A stretch of 15,099 nt of DNA from Candolleomyces eurysporus (taxonomy: Eukaryota; Basidiomycota; Agaricomycetes; Agaricales; Psathyrellaceae): positions 7,093-22,191 of the forward strand of contig JANBPK010001620.1 of NCBI GenBank assembly GCA_027579435.1. Direction: 5' to 3'. Both the position numbers and the translations under genes were made by a program. Under the pieces are notes generated by a model. The model saw only the letters and a program-made list of their open reading frames with translations. It searched no databases and was not told the DNA's origin. Of the stretch, positions 1 through 9,139 are shown piece by piece (the first letter of the stretch is position 1; every line of letters starts with the position of its first letter).

Positions 1-86
1 GATAGNTATCAAGTAGGAACAGTAGAAGCACNAATGCTGGTCATNNGAGTCGAGCCAGCCCNGACTTGCCCGATNANNTCAAGTAG

Positions 87-95
87 TATAAATAC
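87..95 (+). promoter_or_regulatory. TATA box of the presumed LTR
   Basis: TATAAATAC lies about 110 bp upstream of the first ATG of the Gag-like frame. It is a good match to a core promoter element, but its function is inferred only from its position. Confidence 0.4.
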
Positions 96-199
96 NGAGC
101 TNAACNGTGTAGTAGTTCTTTAGCTTGTTCTCGAGAATCAAACCTCGTCTACTTGTACCTGGTGCCTGACAGACTACTCTCGACTTCTTTACCCTGTGT

Positions 200-720
200 A
201 TGCTCAAACTGAGAACACAGTGGACGCTCAACAACGAGTACATTCGCCTCGACATCGTCCCTCACATCCCTCTCGTCGGAGGCATAGACCTTACCCTAGG
301 CCAAGTGCTTCTCACGATTCCAATCGTGCACCCCCTCGTCCAATTCGATTCACTCAATGTTTCCCTATTGTCGCCGTCTGCTCAAGAGCTGGTAGGAACC
401 CTACTGCTACGATGTCAATTGGGTCGCTTCGCTACGAAGAAGGAACAACTATTGTGGATATTACGTGCTTCGAACGCTATCCAGCAGAGAGAATCATCAC
501 CAACTCCTTCGAACTCCGAGTAACCAATTACATCGTCGTCGTCGTCCTCATGCTTACAAGACATTGAAGAAGGTCTTCGAACCCTCGAATTCCCCTCTCT
601 CAATCCCATTCAGGAATACCTTCTCCGATCTCCTCCTCCAGTTGCTCCTCAACCTCTTATCCCGACTCCGAATCCTCCCCCTCCTACCCCTAGTCCTCCT
701 CAACAGATCCTACTCACTGA
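200..720 (+). pseudogene. Gag-like proline-rich frame interrupted by one stop
   Basis: The frame starts at ATG 200 and encodes 107 residues to a TAA at 521-523. The same frame then stays open for about 65 more codons. It holds a serine run (about residues 112-117), an acidic stretch, and a strongly Pro-rich segment with PPPPTPSPPQQ near 680-712. The compositional continuity across the TAA suggests one ancestral reading frame with a single nonsense mutation. Pro-rich, low-complexity N-terminal regions are common in fungal Gag proteins, but I recognise no capsid fold or zinc knuckle, so the assignment rests mainly on the upstream LTR-like sequence. After about 720 the translation loses its Gag-like composition. 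Confidence 0.3.
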
Positions 721-1306
721 AGCAAGTTGCAAAAGAGGCAATCTTTCTCATTCGCTTTATACCTGGCAGCGTTACGCCTCCAGCCCCAGGATCTCAGTAA
801 TTTCCCTCAACGTCTGTCACCACCCTCCCGATCCTCGTTTCGAGGAACAATACCATCTTTCACTGTTTCTGATTACAGTGAATCTTCGTACCTCAGCTTG
901 TATCGTCGAACCTCTGGATAATCTGAGGTACTCCATAACAATTCTAGTGGTAGCTGTTTCAGATATGTTCACAAGGCCTTCACGAACTTAAAGTACCATT
1001 GTAGAACTGTCTTACTTGTCTGTCTTGTCTCTGCTAGGTAGTCTGCTTAGTTGGCAACCAGGGAAAGCTCCAACTCTATGGTTTCCCTCTTCACAAAGAT
1101 CTTCTGTATGCACAAGTCAGTTCATGAACATTAAGAGCAAGTTCGCGAATTTTATAGGGTTTTCGCGCAGACAGCGCATCACTGGGGCCACAACGAAAAT
1201 CTCCTGTGGTGTATTCTGGGGGAGCAGAATCTCGGCAAGTTCCTGGGAATTCTGGCATTCCCCAAAAATCCGCCAGGTTGCGATTTTGCCTTGTTACACT
1301 GTGTAC
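721..1306. other. Intergenic stretch with no recognisable gene
   Basis: Short open frames occur on both strands (for example 1016-1339 plus and 1091-1315 minus), but none shows a recognisable domain or convincing splice sites. It ends where homology to copy B begins. Confidence 0.5.
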
Positions 1307-1331
1307 AGGACCCACTACCGTGACACTCTGC

Positions 1332-1800
1332 CTTCCTAATCATGGTGTGCGGATAAAACAGCCAAACTCTGTAACAAGTGGGTCAACCTGAAGTGAGTAG
1401 CCTGTCCTGGATTCAGGTGGCTTCGAAGGTTGGGCAGGACTAGCTGGTATACTACAGAAGCCCCATCAGCATCAGACCTGCTCTAAGATAAATCAGGCAG
1501 TTGAGCTTGATTTGTCCAGTCACTCTATTATTGGGCTCGCGTTTACGGTACACATCCCCTGAGACAAGAAGGCGCTCAAGAAATCATGTGTCAATGTTTT
1601 TGATGACTTCAGCTGCCATGCTGCGATCAAAATTGCAATCCGTTAATCATTTTTAGGTATGGTAATAATCTTCGCATTGGAGAGGGATATCTTTGGACTC
1701 GCAATCAATCTCTAGGAAACCTGTGGCCAATGGGCCAATGCTTTGCATGGCAGTTCTCTGAGGCATTTTGATCTGTTGGGATTTCAATCCATTCTACAAA
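1332..1800 (+). pseudogene. Degenerate coding fragment, counterpart of the open frame at 10034-10522
   Basis: It aligns with 10208-10560 in copy B, where the same frame is open. Here the frame has a TGA where B has TCA (about 1396), a one-base insertion (GGATTCAGG against GGACTAGG, near 1420) and a TGA where B has CGA (about 1560), so it is inactivated. Both copies end this frame at CGT-TAA. After that, copy A reads well in another frame (YGNNLRIGEGYLWTRNQS and on) to about 1770, suggesting the ancestral protein was longer. I do not recognise the family. A CHA-[AE]-I-[KQ] segment just before the stop is vaguely like the zinc-binding HAE of deaminase-like domains, but the second cysteine motif is missing, so no function is assigned. 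Confidence 0.45.
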
Positions 1801-2504
1801 GCACTTGGTAGGTGGGACAGAATGAAGGTGATGCACATGAGAACGACATACCAAATTGAGCGGCGGAGCTAAAGCTCACCATCACTGCAAAAGCTTGGCA
1901 GCAAAGGCTCGAGGGTAACAATGTACCCAAGTCAAAATGCCTTGGAATCTCCCTGTGACATTGGCCACAAGCAGGAAGGTAAGATCATGGAGAGAGATGG
2001 GTTCATGCTCCCACCTCCAAAGCCCCACAGGTATTATAAAGTGAAAATGAATATACAGAAGATCATGGCTGTTATATTGATTGAGGCTGAATCCAGTGCT
2101 CAGTACTCAGGTTCATCATCGATAAACATTATATTCTACCCATCATTGATTCAAACCATCTGTGGCGCAAATGCCTAGAAGGATCTTTTATTGAACCTAC
2201 TCGAAAGCTCAAGGCAGACATTGAACGTTGAAGTGTTATTGTGGTATGTGTAGGAGTACTATCGTCCAACAGTCATAGCCACCAAGTTGCAAACAGCGTT
2301 CTCCACTAAACTTCATCACTCTTCAAGAATTGTCTGTTGCTCGCAGCATTGTTGGAGTTAAAAGAGAATTGCATTATGGTATGCCTATGTCAATAAATAG
2401 TCTAAAGTTTGGTATGTAGCGCGAAGCTTACGATCAAGATATACTACGTAGAATTACAGTAGTAGTGCACAGTCCCATCCTCTGGGAAGAGCCAGGCTTT
2501 CTTA
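1801..2504. other. Non-coding stretch downstream of the arrestin-like gene
   Basis: No convincing gene is visible. A short plus-strand open frame (1921-2178) is not preserved across the copies. Comparison with 10575-11080 shows many CG to TG or CA differences here and two sizeable gaps in copy B. The part nearest 2504 is expected to hold the 3' UTR and poly(A) site of the minus-strand arrestin-like gene. Confidence 0.5.
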
Positions 2505-5125
2505 TCAAACCGGTATCGAGGATACAGGAACAGCGAGGCCAGGGCAATATTTGGTCGCAATAGAGACCTCACGAGAAAGGAGGACCTGTTCTTGAAGCCT
2601 TTGGACGGACACACCACGGGACATTGTAGGTTCAATTGGCGACGGATAGAAGGTATGAGAGCGGAACGGTAAAAGTTGAACTTCGTACTGGAAACAGAAA
2701 GATGCCGATTTTTCAGTCAGCTACGTGAGCGGACGCTGAATTGGAATAGGAGAGTGAAAGACGTACTGAGATATTGAAGAGGGGAGACGGGCAGCTAGGC
2801 TTGAGGGTGTCGGGAAAATGAATCTCCCCTTCCAATGTTCGCGTCTCGAGGTTCAAAAGCGACACACCAGGTTCTGGTGGAATGATTCGCCACTTCGCAA
2901 AGGCTATTTCCTCAAAGACTTCAACCAAATCTTCAAGACTCTGCAGCTCGGGTCTCCGCAAAGAGCTTTTTATGATGGATTGTCTTGTGTTTGGAGAGTT
3001 GCGTGAATTGAGTGAAGGGATGGGCTTATACAACATTATAGATGACTCGTCTGGGTATGAAGACACCGCTTTACGGTGGGCGGTGCTGGTAACTCTCTGG
3101 GTGTAGCGCACTCTGCGCATAAGTCGTATTCGCTGTGCCGTCGGAATGGCCAATAGATTCAGAGCATGAATATCTGAGCTAGTGATAGTCAAGTGACAAG
3201 GTATGAAACTCCCGCGAGTGTAAGTCAGCTGTAGTATCATCTGGGATTAGGATTGATGCGAAGACGCTCAGAAATAGCACACGCACGGGTTTAGCGAGGC
3301 TGAGAGTGCATTCCAGATCGACCATTCGATCATCCAGTAGCTCGCCTTGGACAGTTATTGGCGAAAGAAGTTCCCATCCTTCAGGATCTTCGGTTGGGGT
3401 AGGTGTACCGGTCCCGTCTTGATATGCAACTTGGCGCTTGAAGCTGAAAGGACCAGGCTCCAGAGAAGGAGCATACACAATATGGGTTTTAACTCTAGAA
3501 TACCTAGGTTAGCATAGACTGATGTTGGTGTACAGTTAAGAGGTGATTTCAGCACTTACTTATCCTGCCTCCGCAGAAGGCCATGAGTGATCCGAACGGT
3601 CAACTCGTAGTGAACATTTGCGAGTATCTTGCGTTCAAGAAAGGTCGGCGGCACAGGATGAACGTGAAGCGGTACCGGAGTGGTTTGGCCCTCCAGCTGT
3701 TGCGTCGTCTGGCCAAGGATCTCCTGCCTGATTCGTTTTTCGTTGGGTGCCGTTGATGAGGAAGCAGCAGGGGGCGACACAGACGCAGGTAGCGGTAATT
3801 CATGTCTCGTCTTTTCTGATATAGATGGGTATTGGTTGGGACGGAGGTCAATAGGAAAGGGAGTGAGCACGTCAGGAGGCTCGTTGCGACCCGAGTAGAG
3901 ATGGGCAGGAGGTCGATTCTGGCTTTCTTCCACTTGCGGTACTGGCCGTTTCTCGGAAGAGGGCTGCGAGCGAATGAGAAACGGCGAAAAGGGTATCACA
4001 GTTTCTGGTGGCGATGGAATGATTGGAGAATATTCTTGAATGGGGGTCAAGGAGCGCTTAGACAGACTTTCGCCGTCAAGGGGAAAAGGCGATATGGAAG
4101 TAGCGGAGGGGTTTTCAGTCACACCGACGTCATCGCCATGACTGGGACGGAATTCCTGTTCGACTTTCTCGTCCGTCAGAGCTGCCGTAGGCAGCGGGAG
4201 GTTGAAAGGGGTGATGTTCCGAGAGTTCAAGTTGCCGTTGATCTCAGCTGATACCGTCGGAGAAGGGAGGGGAAACGGCAAACGAGTTTTCGAATCCATA
4301 TGACAAGGAAAAGAGAGCGAAAAGTTGAACCGATTCAACCCAACCAGCTTGCGGTCTGAGCGACCATTGTTGTATTTCGCGTCAGAACTTCGGTCGTAAA
4401 CCGGTACGGAGTACTCCAGAAAGCAGGGGGAGTCTGCGCCGAGATAACTTGTGGTTAATTGACCACGAATCTGAACAAAGAGTACCTTGTGAGTCGTTCA
4501 GGCATTACCCTCGAAGAATGTAGCATACACTTACCGTTGCCGTGATCAAGTGGATTGTTTTGGGTTTATCTAGGAATACATCGACCTGGCCTTTGAGTGG
4601 TTCGGAGCCCTCGAAATGAGGGATCCGAGGCATCCTCTCCTCTGAAGAATCTTTCACCGCAGAGAATATGACGACATCGGCCCAGGCTTCCTTCTTCGCG
4701 CCTTTCGTAATATGATATTTGTATTCCACTTGCAGATTATCGTCTTGGTCGTGCAGCAGCTGTATGTGATCGGGCTCTACTCCAAACACTGACGAGTATC
4801 TTGGAAGTCGAGAGGGGCCGTCGGATCGGGGGCTGGTGCCAGAATTACGGATAGTAGGTGGGTTCGTCTGTTCCCAGTCTGATGACGCTTCTTCCGACAA
4901 GAACCCAATCCTTGAGTATCGGGGCAAGGTATCTGTTGGACTAGTAGAGGAGCTTTCACGTCTCTCGGTTCGTCGGGGTGTAGAGAGCGGAATGCCGAGA
5001 TTCGTGAGTGCTGGGTTGGCCGCGGAAGGGGTTTGCTCCGAGTCACTCGCAGGAAGACCTTGAGATGTCCTGGGCGCTTCTTGAGCTTCGTATGATCGAA
5101 ATATAAAACGTAATTCTCACATCAT
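2505..5125 (-). CDS. Alpha-arrestin-like protein (arrestin N and C domains), six coding exons
   Basis: Exons on the minus strand: 5125-5121, 5069-4535, 4470-3560, 3494-3287, 3228-2767 and 2687-2505. The introns are 51, 64, 65, 58 and 79 bp, all GT/AG, and all phases agree, giving 767 residues. Upstream of 5069 the frame holds no ATG before a TGA. The start used is ATG-AT at 5125-5121, spliced GTGAGA to CCCAG, which yields MMTSQGLPAS. Arrestin features: ITAT-IRGQ across the second intron, FNFSLSFP (about 227-234), VPPTFLERKILANVHYELTV in the N domain, and EDPEGW, LSLAKP-LTYTRGSFIPCHLTI and VLLSREVSIAT in the C domain. LPRY occurs at residues 50-53 and 90-93 and VPVY at 202-205; these resemble the L/PPxY motifs by which alpha-arrestins bind WW domains of Nedd4/Rsp5-type ligases. 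A Pro/Ser-rich insert of about 200 residues (240-445) splits the N domain. Expected role: cytosolic adaptor for ubiquitination and endocytosis of membrane proteins. Family call firm; tiny first exon inferred. Confidence 0.85.
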
Positions 5126-5139
5126 GTAGCTGATATCGT

Positions 5140-5145
5140 CACGTG
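5140..5145. promoter_or_regulatory. CACGTG palindrome (possible bHLH site)
   Basis: A perfect CACGTG lies 15 bp upstream of the proposed arrestin start codon. Fungal bHLH factors bind this core, but at this distance it may sit in the 5' UTR, so a regulatory role is only possible. Confidence 0.25.
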
Positions 5146-5646
5146 GGTGAAAAACGGCGGGTGTCGAGTGCGCAGATCTCGGGGCTAGGTACTTTCCCAA
5201 AACCTTTGTGAGAGATGGGAGATGAGAAGAAAAACGTCTGGATCGACGTTCTTTGCAGCTTTGATAATAGCAGATCGTGACATGTCCAAGTACGGCGGTG
5301 CCGCTGGTTAGAATTCGGGGTCCGACTGTCAATGTGCTTCCTCCCAAATTACGATTGTGGCGCACCAATGGCTTCAAAAATGCAACCAAATAAACCAAGG
5401 AGTTGATGTGATGGGCAGTAGCGCACCGCTGTTTCAATTGAAAGTCGCAGCTCGAGCTTGAAGCTTTAAGTTTCATCTGGCGGCGCTTCAGCCTGATTGG
5501 CAGGCTGATTGCGATCAGTCCGAGTTGATAGGGCTTGGTGTGTGTTGGGTGATGCGTGGGAGCATCCACTTTTTGACCTTCCACTCTTATTATCTGGCGC
5601 TCTTCCGGTCGGTGTCAGTAATGACCCATCGACCTTGGACGCCTAG

Positions 5647-5668
5647 ACACACACACACACACACACAC
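5647..5668. repeat. (AC)11 microsatellite
   Basis: Eleven uninterrupted AC units lie near the middle of the divergent promoter region. Such a tract is likely to vary in length between strains. Confidence 0.95.
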
Positions 5669-6096
5669 CCCTACTGTGTCAGCCATGAAGTCATGTCAAC
5701 CCAACCCTTTGCTGACGGTCCGTGACCGACAATGGGAAGCCATGGCCTCCAGCGCCCGACCTGCCCGGGCAAGGACGCCTCTGGACCCACAATAGCACTG
5801 GCAGGGTAATGCACTGATCCCTTTCAATCTGTGGGGTGAGTCTAAACCAATCTTGGAACCCACAATATCATTTGAAGCTTGCTCTGGCTGTGACATGATG
5901 GGCATCCTCCGGTACTGACGGTCTTCCAGCCAATCATCCAATCGAAGTGGCGATCCATTCCAAGGAACATAACGATGTACCCGCTTTCGTTGAGTGGCGT
6001 CGGATGGCTTGGCACTTGATCTACGCCGCCGTTTGCATAAAGACTCAGCTCCTGGACCTTGGAAAACTGCTCCTTCCCTTTTCGAAGGCCAAAACC

Positions 6097-8976
6097 ATGG
6101 ATTCCGCAAACGCAAACGCACACTCGTCCATCTCTAGCAACCTACCTCCGGCGCAGGGGATAGAGATGCAAGTCCTAGGCTCTCGCAGTCGGCGCGCATT
6201 CTACGAAGAGAATTTGAACGATCCCAATCTAGATTTAATGCGCCAAAGCTTTCACTCGGTATCTGCCCCAAGTCATAATCTACCGACGGCGTCCAGGATC
6301 GACACAGAGTCGAATCGGTTCGAGTCCGAACGCTCCAACGGTTTGACCCCTGGAGATGACCGTTGCGAGTGCGTATTTTGTTTTTCTTTGACAGACCCGA
6401 CGACTTCTAACTTTTTGAACTCCCAGGGAATCGCCGTATCCTGAAGTCAGAGCATCTGTTTCGAGTGTTGACGATCCCGACATGCCCGTCAACACCTTTC
6501 GGATGTTTGTTACTTCCTCGTTTTCNAAAAAATCTCCAGCGGAAGCTAACACCACTTATATGTAGGTGGTTTTTAGGCATATTCTTTGTCTTTGTGGCAA
6601 CGGTGTTTAATCAGGTACTGGTATTTCGCTGTAGGTACCCTTGCCTAGTTGTAAACTCGCCCTATCTGACAATGGCTCGAGATCCAAGCGTATTACTCTC
6701 AGGAATCGTCATTCAGCTCATCTCCCTTCCATTGGGGCGACTACTGGCCCGAATCTTACCTCGCACCGTATTCGACACGTTCGGTTACAAGTGGACGCTG
6801 AATCCAGGACCATTTTCCGTCAAGGAACACGTTTGTATCACGACCATGGGCAATCTGGCATGCGACGGCGTGTACTCGATGGAAACTGTGATATGCCGTA
6901 GAGTGTTCTATGGCATGCAAGTGCCCTACTCTCACCAAATTCTCCTTGCTCTCGGAACTGAAATCTTCGGCTTCTCTCTGGCTGGCCTACTTCGTCAGTT
7001 CGTCATATGGCCAGCCCGGATGATATGGCCCAACGTGCTCGCTTCATGCGCTCTCTACAACGCTCTGCATCAAACCTATCAGCCAGAGGTTAAAGGGCAG
7101 CTTTCCCGACAGAAATTCTTCCTTTTCGCGGTCGTGGGGGCCTTCGTATGGCATTGGGTGCCCGTCTATTTGTTCACCGGTCTCAGTATGTTCAACTGGG
7201 TCTGTTGGATATTTCCGGAGAATACCACTATCAATGCCTTGTTTGGTGTTCAAACAGGGCTGGGTATGAGCCTTTTGACGTTCGATTGGTCGATGATTGC
7301 GTTCATAGGAAGTCCGCTCATCAATCCAGTGAGTTGTCGCGACCTTCGTCTCAATACCCTCTTTCTCACCTAGTAGTAAAAGTGGTGGTCCCAAGGCAAT
7401 ATCGCTGTCGGTTTTGTTATTTTCGTCTGGGTTATCGTTCCTGTGGCCTATTGTACGTCTTTCCTCGGATTTCAGAGTAGTAATGGATGCTCATCAGTCT
7501 CCTTCAGTCACCAACACTTTCTACTCGGCACATTTCCCGGTAACGACCTTTCGTTTATTCGACAATACTGGTCAGAGATATCAAGTACAAAATATCTTGA
7601 CGAACGGAGTCTTCGATCACGACAAGTATCTCGCTTACTCTCCACCATTTCTGTCACTTTCGTCCGCCATGTCGTATGGATTTGCTTTCGCCGAGTTCTC
7701 CTCCATTATGGTTCACACTTTCCGTGCGTATATTTGGAATCCTGTTTTGTCCGAGCACCTTTTAACATCTGGGGCATCAGTCTGGTTCTGGAAGGACATA
7801 ACCCGTCAATTCAAGAGAACGCTAAAGGACGAACAGGACATCCACTCGCATCTTATGCGGAATTATACCGAGGTATCATGGTGGTGGTACCTTGGGACAG
7901 GAGTAATATCTGCCGGTTTTATCCTCATCTCCGTGGTCATCGTTCCCTCCCAACTGCCTGTATGGGCTCTCGCCCTTGCGCTTTTTCTTGCTGCTATATT
8001 TGTTCTACCGCTGGCGATGCTCGTCGCTATCTCTAACCAAAATATTTCGCTAAACATTATGTCGCAGATCATTGTCGGATATATCCTCCCCGGTCGCCCG
8101 ATTGCATCAATTCTCTTCAAGACGATCACCTACACGACCGGGCGCCAGAGTATTACCTTCCTAATGGACCTCAAGACAGGACACTACATGAAGATACCGC
8201 CGAGAGTCATGTTCATGGTGCAGCTTATCGGAGCAATCATTGAGACGTTTTTGGTCATTGGAATCGAAGCGTGGTTGTTCAATGCCATCGAAGATATGTG
8301 TTCCCTGAACCAGAAAAATGGTTTTATTTGTCCAGGCTCGCACACTTTCTTTGCCTCTTCCGTGATCTGGGGAGGCGTTGGCCCAGAAAGGCTTTTCAGT
8401 CCTGGGAGAATGTAAGTCCTGCTCTCCGTGCGATGCTATGTTCTCAGATAATCTAACCAGTTTCTCTCTAGGTACTCTCCACTTCTCTGGTTCTTCTTCA
8501 TTGGCACAGCACTGCCGATCCCCTTCTACTTCCTCGCAAAACGATTTCCGCTGGGAATTTGGCGCTATGTCAACATCCCAATTTTCTTTGCGGCGCTTCG
8601 AACAATTCAGTTTTCCTCGGGTATGAACCTGGGATCTTGGATCCTGACAGGGTTCATTTTCAACTACCTCGTTCGTCGATACCGATTTAACTGGTGGCTC
8701 AATTACAACTATATCCTCTCCACTGCTCTCGATACCGGGGTAGCGTTCATGCTACTTGCTTTGTTCTTCTTCCTTCAGCTACCGAAGGGAGGCGTCTACT
8801 TGGATTGGTGGGGTAATAGGTACGTACTCGTTCCAAGTTCTATCTTAGAGGAGTGCTCCATGGCTGACATCGTCCTTTGGTTTCTCGTAGCGTCTGGGCG
8901 AATACGGCAGATGGCAAGGGTATACCTCTGAAGCCTGTTTTNGGGGGGAACAAAAATCGGACCTTCGTCTTGGTAG
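6097..8976 (+). CDS. Oligopeptide transporter, OPT family (PT clade), eight exons
   Basis: Exons: 6097-6368, 6427-6504, 6566-6630, 6682-7328, 7383-7452, 7508-8411, 8472-8819, 8891-8976. The seven introns are 51-71 bp with GT/AG ends, and all phases agree. The product is about 822 residues, usual for fungal OPTs, which are proton-coupled plasma-membrane importers of short peptides and glutathione-like substrates. In order: a polar N-terminus, SPYPEV (93-98), DDPDMPVNTFRM (106 on), FRYPSVLLSGI, the NPG motif (179-181), many hydrophobic membrane segments, FDNTG and AYSPPFLS, GYILPGRP, the KIPPR motif (606-610), SPLLWFF, WWLNYNYILS and a C-terminal GPSSW before TAG at 8974. NPG and KIPPR are hallmarks of the peptide-transporter clade. 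The start is in CCATGG context; an in-frame ATG at 5947 would add a non-OPT-like extension and was rejected. An N at 8942 shifts the last exon out of frame; ignoring it restores the usual ending, so it is probably a sequencing artefact. Confidence 0.95.
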
Positions 8977-9139
8977 ATAGGTTTTTCAAGTGATTGGGTT
9001 TCTGCGACGTTATTCGAAACAATCATGGGAACATGCCCTTCAAGCTGCTGTTAGCCGTTTCACCTTCGCTCGTCAGTCCGAGTCATGTGTTTGAGGACAT
9101 CGAATTATGTATAGTGCACTACACCTGTAACGGGCGCTA
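8977..9139. other. Short gap between convergent gene ends
   Basis: This 163-bp gap separates the OPT stop from the stop of the minus-strand GMC relic. It must contain the OPT 3' UTR and poly(A) site; no distinct terminator structure is seen. Confidence 0.5.

Larger units (their letters stand above)
1..720 (+). mobile_element. Probable remnant of an LTR retrotransposon 5' end (partial LTR, leader, Gag-like frame)
   Basis: A TATA box (TATAAATAC, 87-95) is followed by about 100 bp of leader, a TGGTGCC heptamer at 160-166 that could be the start of a tRNA primer-binding site, and an ATG at 200. The ATG opens a frame that would run to about 720 but for one TAA at 521-523. This order (U3 promoter, R/U5, primer site, gag) is how fungal LTR retrotransposons begin. 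The LTR boundaries and any target-site duplication cannot be seen, because the window starts inside the element and has several Ns. No protease, reverse transcriptase or integrase follows, so if the reading is right the element is truncated. A degraded ordinary gene is the alternative. Confidence 0.35.
1307..3916. repeat. Segmental duplication, copy A (direct repeat of 10108-12406)
   Basis: From about 1307 to 3916 the sequence aligns with high identity, in the same orientation, to 10108-12406. It covers a degenerate plus-strand coding fragment (1332-1800), a non-coding middle part (about 1945-2500) and the 3' half of the minus-strand arrestin-like gene. Relative to copy B, copy A carries about 243 bp (roughly 1701-1944), about 72 bp (roughly 2371-2441) and about 80 bp of arrestin intron and exon edge (roughly 3478-3555) that B lacks. 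It lacks 75 bp that B has next to CACTCTGC repeats. The arrestin gene continues beyond 3916 into unique sequence, so the end of homology falls inside the gene. This suggests A is the parental locus, at least for the right-hand part. Confidence 0.9.
5126..6096. promoter_or_regulatory. Divergent promoter region between the arrestin-like and OPT genes
   Basis: The 971 bp between two divergent starts must hold both promoters and 5' UTRs. It carries a CACGTG box at 5140-5145, 15 bp before the arrestin start, and a pyrimidine-rich tract on the minus strand around 5212-5240, as is common near fungal transcription starts. An (AC)11 run lies at 5647-5668. No convincing TATA box was found for either gene. 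Open frames such as 5584-5117 (minus) and 6121-5696 (minus) show no domain and are taken as chance. Confidence 0.6.

Noticed and set aside
1590..1650. Deaminase-like domain from the CHAEIQ/CHAAIK segment
   Set aside because: Only a short resemblance; the second cysteine-rich metal-binding motif is not found nearby in any frame.
1921..2178. 85-codon plus-strand frame in copy A
   Set aside because: Its start lies in a segment missing from copy B, and the frame shows no domain.
5262..5531. GATA-type nitrogen-control sites (TGATAA 5262, TGATAG 5526) in the divergent promoter
   Set aside because: Two matches in about 970 bp are no more than expected by chance for so short a motif.
5117..5584. 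155-codon minus-strand frame upstream of the arrestin gene
   Set aside because: No domain, and it occupies the arrestin 5' UTR and promoter; the spliced start at 5125 explains the gene better.
5947..6096. Upstream in-frame ATG of the OPT gene
   Set aside because: It would add 50 residues unlike OPT N-termini; ATG 6097 in CCATGG context starts a typical polar N-terminus.
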